Part shown: in pieces, positions 1 through 5,153 of the stretch
Layout of the letters: every line of letters starts with the position of its first letter
How positions within the stretch are numbered: position 1 is the first letter of the stretch
NCBI GenBank assembly: GCA_946480965.1
Contig: CAMLMI010000341.1
Location: 1 to 5,153, forward strand
DNA from: an uncultured Verrucomicrobiales bacterium
Lineage (GTDB): Bacteria; Verrucomicrobiota; Verrucomicrobiae; Limisphaerales; CANJSG01
Reading direction: 5' to 3'
DNA length: 5,153 bases
Position numbers and translations under genes: made by a program
Notes under the pieces: generated by a model
The model's input: the letters and a program-made list of their open reading frames with translations, nothing else
Databases searched by the model: none
Told to the model about the DNA's origin: nothing

Positions 1-990
1 GTGAACTCCTACCTGCTCATCGTGGTGGGCGAGCTCGCGCCCAAGGCGCTGGCCATCCGGCAGACCCTGCCGCTGGCGCTGCTGACGGCGCAGCCGGTGG
101 TGTGGTTCTACCGCATGGCGTTCCCGTTCGTGTGGCTGCTCAACGCCTCCGCGCGCCGCCTGCTCGCTCTGCTCGGGGTGAAGGACGCGGACGAGGACCA
201 GGGCCATTCCGAGGAGGAGATGCGCCTGATGCTCGCCTCCTCGCGGCGCGGGGACGGGGACACCGGTTTCGGCCACGACCTCGTGCTCAACGCGCTGGAC
301 CTCCGCCAGCGGACCGCGCGCGACGTGATGCGGCCCCGGCAGGAGATCGTGGGCCTGAGCACGCGGCAGACGATCGCCGAATGCCGCGCCGTGGCCGAAC
401 GGACGCGCTATTCCCGCTTTCCCCTCTGCGAGAACGGCGACCTGGACCGGACGCTGGGCGTGGTCCATTTCAAGGACCTCTTCGCCCAGAAGATCCGCGC
501 GGCCAGCGGCGCGGACCTGTTGCCCGTCGCGCGCAAGCTTCTCTACGTGCCCGAGACCGCGCGGCTGGAGGGGCTGCTGGGCCGGTTCCTGGAGCAGAAG
601 GGGCACTTCGCCGTCGTGGTGGACGAATATGGCGGAACAACCGGAATCGTGACCCTGGAGAACATCCTCGAAGAGCTCGTCGGACAGATCCAGGACGAGT
701 TCGACCAGGAAAAGCCGTTGAGCGTCCAGATCGGCCCGGATCTGTGGGAAGTGGACGGCGCGTTCCCGCTGCGCGAGCTGGCGGAGATGGTGGGCGAGGA
801 GCTGGAAGCCGAGGACGTGACGACCACCAGCGGCTGGCTGACGCAGAAGCTCGGGGAATTCCCGCAGGTGGGCCGCGAAGTGAAGCTGGCCACGCACCTC
901 GTGCGGGTGGAGCAAACCGACGGACCGCGCGTGACCCGCGTTCGCGTGGAACGCACCGTGCCGTTGGAGACCGAGGACGAGGCCGGTTAG
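1..990 (+). CDS. CNNM/CorC-HlyC family membrane protein with paired CBS domains (5'-truncated)
   Basis: The frame is open from base 1 to the TAG at 988-990. The gene begins upstream of the window, so the GTG at base 1 is probably an internal Val codon. The visible 329 residues start inside the end of a DUF21/CNNM transmembrane domain: GELAPKALA at 10-18 matches the family's conserved GE-PK motif, and a hydrophobic stretch lies at about 26-58. An acidic linker with SEEEMRLML follows (70-78). The first CBS repeat is about 106-165 (ARDVMRPR, then TRYSRFPL and GVVHFKDLF). The second is about 175-230 (FAVVVDEYGGTTGIVTLENILEELVG). The CorC_HlyC transporter-associated domain is about 245-320. Family members sit in the inner membrane and are linked to magnesium/cobalt efflux or homeostasis; 'hemolysin' annotations are historical, and the actual substrate cannot be read here. 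A full-length protein would be about 430 residues, so roughly the first 100 are missing. der follows after 66 bases with no terminator, so co-transcription is possible. Confidence 0.93.
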   Translation: MNSYLLIVVGELAPKALAIRQTLPLALLTAQPVVWFYRMAFPFVWLLNASARRLLALLGVKDADEDQGHSEEEMRLMLASSRRGDGDTGFGHDLVLNALDLRQRTARDVMRPRQEIVGLSTRQTIAECRAVAERTRYSRFPLCENGDLDRTLGVVHFKDLFAQKIRAASGADLLPVARKLLYVPETARLEGLLGRFLEQKGHFAVVVDEYGGTTGIVTLENILEELVGQIQDEFDQEKPLSVQIGPDLWEVDGAFPLRELAEMVGEELEAEDVTTTSGWLTQKLGEFPQVGREVKLATHLVRVEQTDGPRVTRVRVERTVPLETEDEAG

Positions 991-1056
991 CGGTGGGTCC
1001 GCGGAGAACTGCACACCGTCCTTCCCTCCGTCCCTTCCGTCCGCCATGCTGGTTCC

Positions 1057-2772
1057 ATGTCTGCGCTTATCGCCATTGTCGGACGCCCCAACGTGGGCAA
1101 GTCCGCGCTGTTCAACCGGATCGTCGGACGGCGCATCGCCATCGTCCACGACCAGCCCGGGGTGACGCGCGACCGCGTGATGGCGGAGGCGGAATGGCAC
1201 GGCCGGACCTTCACGCTCGTGGACACCGGCGGCATCGGTCTGCTCCGGGGCGAAAAGGCGTCGGACGTGATCACGGCGGCGGCGGTCGAGCAGGTCGATC
1301 TCGCCATCGAGGCGGCCCAGGTGATCGTGCTCGTGGTGAACGTGCAGGAAGGCGTCGTGCCGCTGGACCAGGAAGTGGCGGCGCGGCTGCGCTCCTGCGG
1401 CAAGCCCGTGTTGGTGGCGGTGAACAAGGTGGATTCCACCCACGCCGAGCCGTCGGTGCCGGAGTTCTCCGCGCTGGGCTTCGAGCGGGTCTTCCCCGTG
1501 ACCGCGATCCACGGTGTGGGCGTTTCCCAGTTGATGGAAGAGGCGGTCCAGTTGCTTCCGCCCGCCGAGCCGAGACCGGTTTTGGCCGAAGGAGAAGCGG
1601 CTCCCGACGCGCTGAAGATCGCCATCGTCGGTCGTCCCAACGTCGGCAAATCGTCGATCATCAACGCGCTGACCAAGTCGGACCGCGTCATCGTCAGCCC
1701 CGTGGCCGGCACCACGCGCGACGCGGTGGACGTTCCCTTCGAAGTGGAGACCGACGGCGTGCGCCAGCAATACGTCCTGATCGACACCGCCGGCGTGCGG
1801 AAGGAGGCGCGGATCGACAACTCCATCGAGTTCTACAGCGTGCAGCGCACGGTGGAATCCATCGAGCGTTGCGACATCGCGGTCTTCGTCGTCGACGCCG
1901 AGGCCGGATTGACCACGCAGGACAAGAAGGTCGCCGGCAAGATCGAGGAGCTGGCCAAGGCCTGCATCATCGTGGTCAACAAGTGGGACCTGATGCGGGA
2001 CAAGGTCCGCGAGGCGCGCATCGAGGTGGTGGGCCGCCGTCTGACCAAGGAACAGCGGCGCGGCGACGAGCCGATGTCCACCCTTTCGGAGTTCGCCGGG
2101 TGGGTGCAGGAGAAGATGTTCTTCCTCGACTACGCGCCGGTGATCTTCACCTCGGCCAAGGACGGCTTCCAGTTGGAGCGCCTGTTGGAGGCGATCCGCT
2201 TCGTGGCCTCGAACCTCAAGCAGAAGATCCCGACCTCGATCCTGAACCGCACGCTGCGCGACGCCATCGAACTGCGCCAACCCGCCAGCTCCAAGGGGCA
2301 TCGGCTCAAGTTCTACTACGCCACCCAGGTCAAGACCGCGCCGCCCACGTTCCTGCTCTTCGTCAACAAGACGGACCTGTTCAGCGACGCCTACCGGAAG
2401 TTCCTCCAAGGACAGCTGCGCAAGGCCTTCGGCTACGAGGGCTGCCCCGTGCATCTGATCCCGAAGGAACGGCCCAAGACCATCGATCCCATCCGGAAGT
2501 TCAACCCACCGGCCGGAGGCGCGAAGGCCACCGCAGGCGATGCGGCGAAGGTGAAACGCAGCGGTCCGCCGCGCGGCAAAGTCGGAGCGAAACCTGCGGG
2601 CCGCCCAGGAGCCAAATCGTCGAAGCCGTTCGGCCCGAAGCCGGGTCTGAAGTCCGGCCCGAAACGCCATGCCAGCGGCCCCAAGCGCGCCTATCGCTCC
2701 GACGGTTCCGGCCGCCCGGCCCGCAAAGGCTCGGCCCGCGCCAAAGGCGGCCGACGCGGTGCGAAGCGCTGA
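1057..2772 (+). CDS. der: GTPase Der (EngA), double-G-domain ribosome assembly factor
   Basis: Der is an essential cytoplasmic GTPase with two tandem G domains and a KH-like domain, which acts in maturation of the 50S ribosomal subunit. G domain 1 has GRPNVGKS (9-16), PGVTRDR (34-40), DTGG (56-59) and NKVD (123-126). G domain 2 has GRPNVGKS (192-199), AGTTRD (217-222), DTAG (243-246), NKWD (308-311) and TSAK (365-368). The KH-like domain spans about 385-475, with PPTFLLFVNKTDLF and LRKAFGYEGCPVHLIPKER. At 571 residues it is longer than usual (about 435-490), for two reasons. There are 53 residues between NKWD and TSAK, against about 28-30 in the E. coli and B. subtilis proteins as I recall them. 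There is also a Lys/Arg/Gly/Pro/Ala-rich tail from about 484 to the end. The ATG at 1057 places the first P-loop at residue 9, as expected. No Shine-Dalgarno precedes it; the leader is pyrimidine-rich. An ATG at 1046 is out of frame. Identity is secure; the roles of the insertion and tail are unknown. Confidence 0.98.
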   Translation: MSALIAIVGRPNVGKSALFNRIVGRRIAIVHDQPGVTRDRVMAEAEWHGRTFTLVDTGGIGLLRGEKASDVITAAAVEQVDLAIEAAQVIVLVVNVQEGVVPLDQEVAARLRSCGKPVLVAVNKVDSTHAEPSVPEFSALGFERVFPVTAIHGVGVSQLMEEAVQLLPPAEPRPVLAEGEAAPDALKIAIVGRPNVGKSSIINALTKSDRVIVSPVAGTTRDAVDVPFEVETDGVRQQYVLIDTAGVRKEARIDNSIEFYSVQRTVESIERCDIAVFVVDAEAGLTTQDKKVAGKIEELAKACIIVVNKWDLMRDKVREARIEVVGRRLTKEQRRGDEPMSTLSEFAGWVQEKMFFLDYAPVIFTSAKDGFQLERLLEAIRFVASNLKQKIPTSILNRTLRDAIELRQPASSKGHRLKFYYATQVKTAPPTFLLFVNKTDLFSDAYRKFLQGQLRKAFGYEGCPVHLIPKERPKTIDPIRKFNPPAGGAKATAGDAAKVKRSGPPRGKVGAKPAGRPGAKSSKPFGPKPGLKSGPKRHASGPKRAYRSDGSGRPARKGSARAKGGRRGAKR

Positions 2773-3053
2773 GCCGTCTACGGATGCCAAAAGACCCGGT
2801 GCGACGGCGGGAAAGCCCCGGCCCGGGTGCCATTAATTCACGGCGGAATGCAGAAGCCGCCCGTCGTGCCGGGACGGGACTTGGAGTAGTAAAGGTCCAT
2901 GTCTCCTGACGCGCTGCGCCGCTGCCGTGCATTCGTCTGCTTGAGTGCCTGCGGTTCCTTTGGGTCCAAGGGGAGAAACGACTCGAACGTTCGTTCATGT
3001 GCCCGTGGACGACGCATTGGAGCCCTAGGTTCGCCCTGATACTTCTACCTTCC
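2773..3053. other. Intergenic spacer between der and the pseudopilin gene
   Basis: This 281-base stretch holds no gene I can support. It contains two small potential hairpins: GGCGG (2842-2846) with CCGCC (2857-2861), and CCCGTC (2860-2865) with GACGGG (2873-2878, 7-base loop). They share bases 2860-2861, so they would compete or abut. Neither is followed by a T-run, so they are not convincing intrinsic terminators for der. A perfect 10-bp palindrome lies at 2984-2993. I could not find a sigma-70-like -35/-10 pair with acceptable spacing. The transcription start of the downstream pseudopilin should lie in this region, but it cannot be located by eye. Confidence 0.5.
2984..2993. repeat. 10-bp perfect palindrome CGAACGTTCG, possible operator
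   Basis: CGAACGTTCG reads the same on both strands and lies 60 bases upstream of the pseudopilin ATG, within the region expected to hold its promoter. Dyads of this kind can be binding sites for homodimeric regulators. The symmetry does not extend past ten bases (T2983 and T2994 do not match), and the site is single-copy in this window. It lacks the spaced GAAC-N4-GTTC layout of a Gram-positive SOS box. In GC-rich DNA a lone 10-bp palindrome may be chance. Confidence 0.25.
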
Positions 3054-3809
3054 ATGTCCCAGCATTTTCCCAGCAAACGGAGCGGCTTTACCCTGATCGA
3101 GCTGCTGGTCGTCATCGCCATCATCGCCATCTTGGCCGGGATGCTCTTGCCGGCGCTGGCCAACGCCAAGGAACGGGCTCGCCGCGCGAGCTGCATGAGC
3201 AATTTGCGGCAGATTGGGATGGCGGCATTCATGTATGGCAGCGACAATCGTGACAGCATCCCGCAGCACACCGCCAATGGCGGTTGGCTTTGGGACGTCC
3301 CGTTGGCGACCGTGGACAATTTGGCCAATCTGGTGGGGAACAAGCGGGAGGTCTTCTATTGCCCGGGCTTTGCCAACTCGGTGTCCGGATCGACTCTCTA
3401 CTGGTGGAATTTTCCGGACAACAACCCGAATCCGGCACGGCGAATCATCGGATATTCTTGGATTGGAAAACGGCTGGGGGCGGATGGCAACGCGATGGAG
3501 GCCCGTTTGAATGCGGGAGGGAAGATGTTCGTGAGCAAGCTGACCGGGGTTTCCACCAACGCTCCGTCCACCACGGAGCTTCTCACCGACGCGATCCTGG
3601 CCATCCGGCCTCCGACCAATCCGGACTTCGTGAATGTTCCCAGCGGACACACTCCCAGTGGGAAGCATGCAGGAGCCCACATGGTTGGAAAGAAGAAGCC
3701 AGGCGGCACAAATTCCCAGTTCCTCGACGGCCATACCGAGTGGATGACTTTCGACAAGATGCGTCAGCGATATGAAACAGGGGATCGCGACGTGCGATTC
3801 TGGTTTTGA
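3054..3809 (+). CDS. Prepilin-type N-terminal cleavage/methylation protein (pseudopilin, H-X-DG class)
   Basis: This is a secreted or inner-membrane pseudopilin of the type II secretion/type IV pilin superfamily. From the ATG at 3054 it has 251 residues. A short basic leader ([11 protein letters not shown]) ends in Gly11, the expected prepilin-peptidase cleavage site. It is followed by FTLIELL with the conserved Glu at mature position +5 and a single hydrophobic helix to about residue 33. A segment typical of the PVC-bacterial family, [12 protein letters not shown] (46-57), comes next, then a VFYCPG motif around Cys103. A C-terminal DGHTEW (225-230) corresponds to the 'prepilin-type processing-associated H-X9-DG' domain. 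The spacing is unusual: the nearest upstream His (209) is 15 residues before the DG. An in-frame ATG at 2997 would put 19 extra residues ahead of the leader and is less likely. There is no clear Shine-Dalgarno. The gene stands alone with its own terminator and no pilus or secretion genes beside it. Its base composition is less GC-rich than that of neighbouring genes, consistent with an accessory, family-expanded gene. Its partner system and function are unknown. Confidence 0.92.
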   Translation: MSQHFPSKRSGFTLIELLVVIAIIAILAGMLLPALANAKERARRASCMSNLRQIGMAAFMYGSDNRDSIPQHTANGGWLWDVPLATVDNLANLVGNKREVFYCPGFANSVSGSTLYWWNFPDNNPNPARRIIGYSWIGKRLGADGNAMEARLNAGGKMFVSKLTGVSTNAPSTTELLTDAILAIRPPTNPDFVNVPSGHTPSGKHAGAHMVGKKKPGGTNSQFLDGHTEWMTFDKMRQRYETGDRDVRFWF

Positions 3810-3832
3810 CTAGACCTCCAGCGTCCTTTTTC

Positions 3833-3867
3833 AGCCGTCCTCATGTGATTGAGGACGGCTCTTTTTT
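3833..3867 (+). terminator. Intrinsic (Rho-independent) terminator after the pseudopilin gene
   Basis: A perfect inverted repeat, AGCCGTCCTC (3833-3842) and GAGGACGGCT (3851-3860), is followed by CTTTTTT (3861-3867). One more A-T pair (3843/3850) can form, leaving a 6-base loop. It begins 23 bases after the pseudopilin stop codon. The T-run lies only on the + strand side: the bases before the stem are TTTTTC, which gives A's on the minus strand, so it terminates + strand transcription. It separates the pseudopilin transcript from the BFN-holA unit. Confidence 0.93.
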
Positions 3868-3887
3868 GATTTGCTGGAGCCAACGCA

Positions 3888-3916
3888 TTGGCACACGTCC
3901 GCCACACCCCTCTTGT
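3888..3916 (+). promoter_or_regulatory. Weak candidate sigma-70-type promoter for BFN-holA
   Basis: TTGGCA (3888-3893) matches the -35 consensus TTGACA at five of six bases. With a 17-base spacer it is followed by TCTTGT (3911-3916), which matches TATAAT at only three positions. The location is sensible, since it lies after the 3833-3867 terminator and before the BFN start at 3948, where a new promoter is required. The -10 element is poor, so this is a low-confidence assignment. Confidence 0.25.
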
Positions 3917-3947
3917 CTTTTCCCCGTCCGTTTCTGAAAGTCGGCCC

Positions 3948-4406
3948 ATGAAGAGCGACGTCGTTCCGGTGGACATCCGGGGGATTCTTCCCGCCAACAA
4001 CGGGTGCGCCATCTTTCTCGGCAACGACGAGAAGGTCTTCGTCATCCAGGTGGAGAGCAACATGGGGCAGGTCATCGGCATGTTCCTGCGCGACACCCCC
4101 AAGGAACGGCCGCTGACCCACGATCTGATCAGCGCGATGTTCAAGGGCTTCTCCATCGCCGTGGAACGCATCGTCATCACCGAGCTGAAGAACTCGACTT
4201 ACTACGCCCGCTTGCTGCTCAAGCAGGAGAACGAGCTGGGCACCAAGATCGTGGAACTCGACGCCCGTCCCAGCGATTGCTTGGCCTTGGCCGCCGCCCA
4301 GAAGAAGAAGGTCTATGTCCGCACCGCCCTGTTCGAGGAAGTGGAGGACATGAGCGAGGTGCTGGAGCAGATGAACGAGAACGGCGGGAAGGAAGAGGAG
4401 GAATAG
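3948..4406 (+). CDS. Bifunctional nuclease (BFN/DUF151) domain protein
   Basis: This 152-residue protein is almost entirely a BFN/DUF151 domain. Recognisable family signatures are VPVDIRGI near the start (6-13), a central IFLGNDEKVFVIQV strand segment (22-35), RPLTHDLI (54-61) and DARPSDCLALA (105-115), followed by KKKVYVR. The family is named after plant proteins with reported DNase and RNase activity. In most bacteria the physiological substrate is unknown, so nuclease function here is family-based inference. The protein is probably cytoplasmic; no signal peptide or membrane segment is seen. The C-terminus is strongly acidic and ends in a run of Glu residues. The ATG at 3948 fits the domain start. 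An in-frame TTG at 3888 would add 20 residues that look like translated leader DNA. Only a weak GAAAG (3936-3940) precedes the ATG, after a pyrimidine-rich stretch. holA starts one base after its stop, so the two genes are almost certainly co-transcribed. Confidence 0.93.
   Translation: MKSDVVPVDIRGILPANNGCAIFLGNDEKVFVIQVESNMGQVIGMFLRDTPKERPLTHDLISAMFKGFSIAVERIVITELKNSTYYARLLLKQENELGTKIVELDARPSDCLALAAAQKKKVYVRTALFEEVEDMSEVLEQMNENGGKEEEE
4396..4401 (+). promoter_or_regulatory. Strong Shine-Dalgarno for holA inside the end of the BFN gene
   Basis: AGGAGG is a full anti-16S match six bases before the GTG at 4408. It is formed by the Glu codons at the end of the BFN gene (GAA GAG GAG GAA TAG). 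It decides the choice of the GTG as the holA start and, with only one base between stop and start, supports translational coupling. It is the only strong Shine-Dalgarno next to a start codon in this window. Confidence 0.88.
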
Positions 4407-4407
4407 A

Positions 4408-5153
4408 GTGGCTACCGAGCCATCGGGGAAAGCCCACCTTTTCCTCATCTGCGGCGACGACGACTTGGCCGTCAAACAGCGCGCCCGCGCCCTCTTCAAC
4501 CAGTGGAGCGCCGAGCTGGGCGGCATGGACCACGAGATACTCGACGCCACTGCCGGCAACAGCGGCGACGCGCTCAAGACCATCGGCCGGCTCAAGGAAG
4601 CCTTGCAGACGTTGCCCTTCTTCGGCTCCGGCAAGGCCGTTTGGTTCAAGGACTGCAACTTCCTCGGCGACGACCGCACCGCCTCGTCCGCCGCCGTGAC
4701 GGAAGCCGTGGTGGAACTGGTCGAGGAATTCAAACGCACGCCCTGGGGCAACGTCCGCCTGATCGTCAGCGCCGGGAAGGTGGACAAGCGGAAGACCTTC
4801 TACAAAACCTTCGACAAGACCGGCACGGTCGAGAGCTTCGCCGGACTTTCCGCCGACGACCGCAACTGGCCCGACCAGGCCGAGCTGATCGTCCGCAAGG
4901 TGCTGCGCGAACGCGGCAAGGACGCCGACGACCGTGCCATCCAACAATTGGTCGAGAACATCGGGCCGAACAGCCGCAACCTCGAAACCGAGGCGGAGAA
5001 GGTCGCGCTCTTCGTCGGAGACCGGGATCGGATCACATCCACCGATGTGGACGCCATCGTCACCAAGAACCGTCAGGCTCGGGCCTTCGCGCTGGGCGAC
5101 GCGGTGGGCGACCGCGATCTGTCGCGCGTCCTGAAGTGCCTGGAGGACGAGCT
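4408..5153 (+). CDS. holA: DNA polymerase III subunit delta (3'-truncated)
   Basis: An uninterrupted frame runs from GTG 4408 to the window end: 248 codons, with the last codon cut. HolA is the clamp-loader subunit that opens the beta sliding clamp and works with the tau/gamma and delta' subunits at the replication fork. The visible part matches the family's order. An N-terminal strand HLFLICGDDDLAVKQRAR (10-27) fits the opening of the AAA+-like fold. LPFFGSGKAVWFKD (69-82) corresponds to the conserved 'PFF...R.V.....' segment. RLIVSAGKVDKRKTFYKTF (117-135) is the family's 'KLDKRKK..K' region. NLETEAEKVALF (191-202) corresponds to 'L.NELEKL', and ARAFALGDAVGDRDLSRVL (224-242) begins the C-terminal collar domain. 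Usual length is about 330-345 residues, so roughly 90-100 are missing beyond the right edge. As is normal for delta, there is no Walker A motif. The gene symbol rests on motif order read by eye, without a profile search. Confidence 0.9.
   Translation, partial: MATEPSGKAHLFLICGDDDLAVKQRARALFNQWSAELGGMDHEILDATAGNSGDALKTIGRLKEALQTLPFFGSGKAVWFKDCNFLGDDRTASSAAVTEAVVELVEEFKRTPWGNVRLIVSAGKVDKRKTFYKTFDKTGTVESFAGLSADDRNWPDQAELIVRKVLRERGKDADDRAIQQLVENIGPNSRNLETEAEKVALFVGDRDRITSTDVDAIVTKNRQARAFALGDAVGDRDLSRVLKCLEDE

Noticed and set aside
1046..1165. ATG 11 bases ahead of the der start opening a 39-codon overlapping frame
   Set aside because: It is out of frame with der, has no ribosome binding site and encodes nothing recognisable. 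It is the +2 shadow of der.
102..2909. 935-codon open frame on the + strand crossing both the CorC-like gene and der
   Set aside because: It is an out-of-frame shadow rich in Arg, Pro, Gly and Ala, typical of an alternative frame in GC-rich DNA. It crosses a gene boundary and an intergenic gap, and the frames of the two recognised genes explain the sequence.
2899..3039. 46-codon ORF in the der-pseudopilin spacer starting after AAAGGTCC
   Set aside because: The AAAGG lies too close to the ATG to be a good site, the peptide is Cys/Arg/Ser-rich without hydrophobic or family features, and ORFs of this size are expected by chance.
2997..3053. Upstream in-frame ATG extending the pseudopilin by 19 residues
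   Set aside because: The start at 3054 gives an 11-residue basic prepilin leader ending in Gly before FTLIE, which is the expected form. The extension has no Shine-Dalgarno and would make an unusually long leader.
2501..3343. 280-codon minus-strand open frame across the der end, spacer and pseudopilin start
   Set aside because: No recognisable domain; it runs antisense through two genes with clear family motifs, and its composition is that of a complement-frame shadow.
3888..3947. Upstream in-frame TTG start for the BFN protein
   Set aside because: The extra 20 residues resemble translated leader sequence (rich in Pro, His and Ser), the BFN domain begins right after the ATG at 3948, and there is no ribosome binding site at the TTG.
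3831..4787. 318-codon minus-strand open frame opposite BFN and holA
   Set aside because: It lies antisense to two well-supported genes and even reads through the terminator hairpin. It shows no family motif.
1..5153. Search for a mobile element, CRISPR array, toxin-antitoxin pair, tRNA or defence system
   Set aside because: No transposase or integrase motifs, no regularly spaced direct repeats, no terminal inverted repeats, no tRNA-like cloverleaf and no defence-gene domains were seen on either strand.

Overview
This is a GC-rich bacterial window with five protein-coding genes, all on the + strand. From left to right they are: the 3' part of a CNNM/CorC-type membrane protein with CBS domains (cut by the left edge), the ribosome-assembly GTPase gene der (engA), a stand-alone type IV-pilin-like pseudopilin gene, a bifunctional-nuclease-domain (BFN/DUF151) gene, and the 5' part of holA, the DNA polymerase III delta subunit (cut by the right edge). 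The holA reading frame starts at a GTG and is open through the right edge. It was found by reading the frame after the strong Shine-Dalgarno at the end of the BFN gene.

The window most resembles a member of the Verrucomicrobiota or a close PVC relative. This is an inference from three things: the pseudopilin, with its [28 protein letters not shown] N-terminus, [10 protein letters not shown] segment and DGH-W C-terminal motif, is a class greatly expanded in that group; Der carries a long basic tail and an enlarged second G domain; and starts lack a Shine-Dalgarno in most of the window. No rRNA or other decisive phylogenetic marker is present.

Layout. Positions 1-990 (CorC-like) and 1057-2772 (der) are separated by 66 bases with no terminator and may be co-transcribed. 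Positions 2773-3053 are a 281-base spacer with two small hairpins and a 10-bp palindrome, but no convincing gene, promoter or terminator. The pseudopilin (3054-3809) is visibly less GC-rich than its neighbours and is closed by a textbook intrinsic terminator at 3833-3867. A new unit then begins: BFN (3948-4406) and holA (from 4408) are separated by a single base and are probably translationally coupled, because the AGGAGG for holA is written into the acidic C-terminal codons of BFN.

Functionally this is mostly housekeeping DNA: ribosome biogenesis (Der), replication clamp loading (HolA), ion transport or membrane homeostasis (CorC-like), a probable nuclease-domain protein, and one accessory surface or secretion pseudopilin. 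I see no mobile element, CRISPR array, tRNA, rRNA, toxin-antitoxin pair or defence system. The points worth a second look are the modified Der, the SD-less pyrimidine-rich starts, the BFN-holA coupling and the non-canonical H-X-DG spacing in the pseudopilin.
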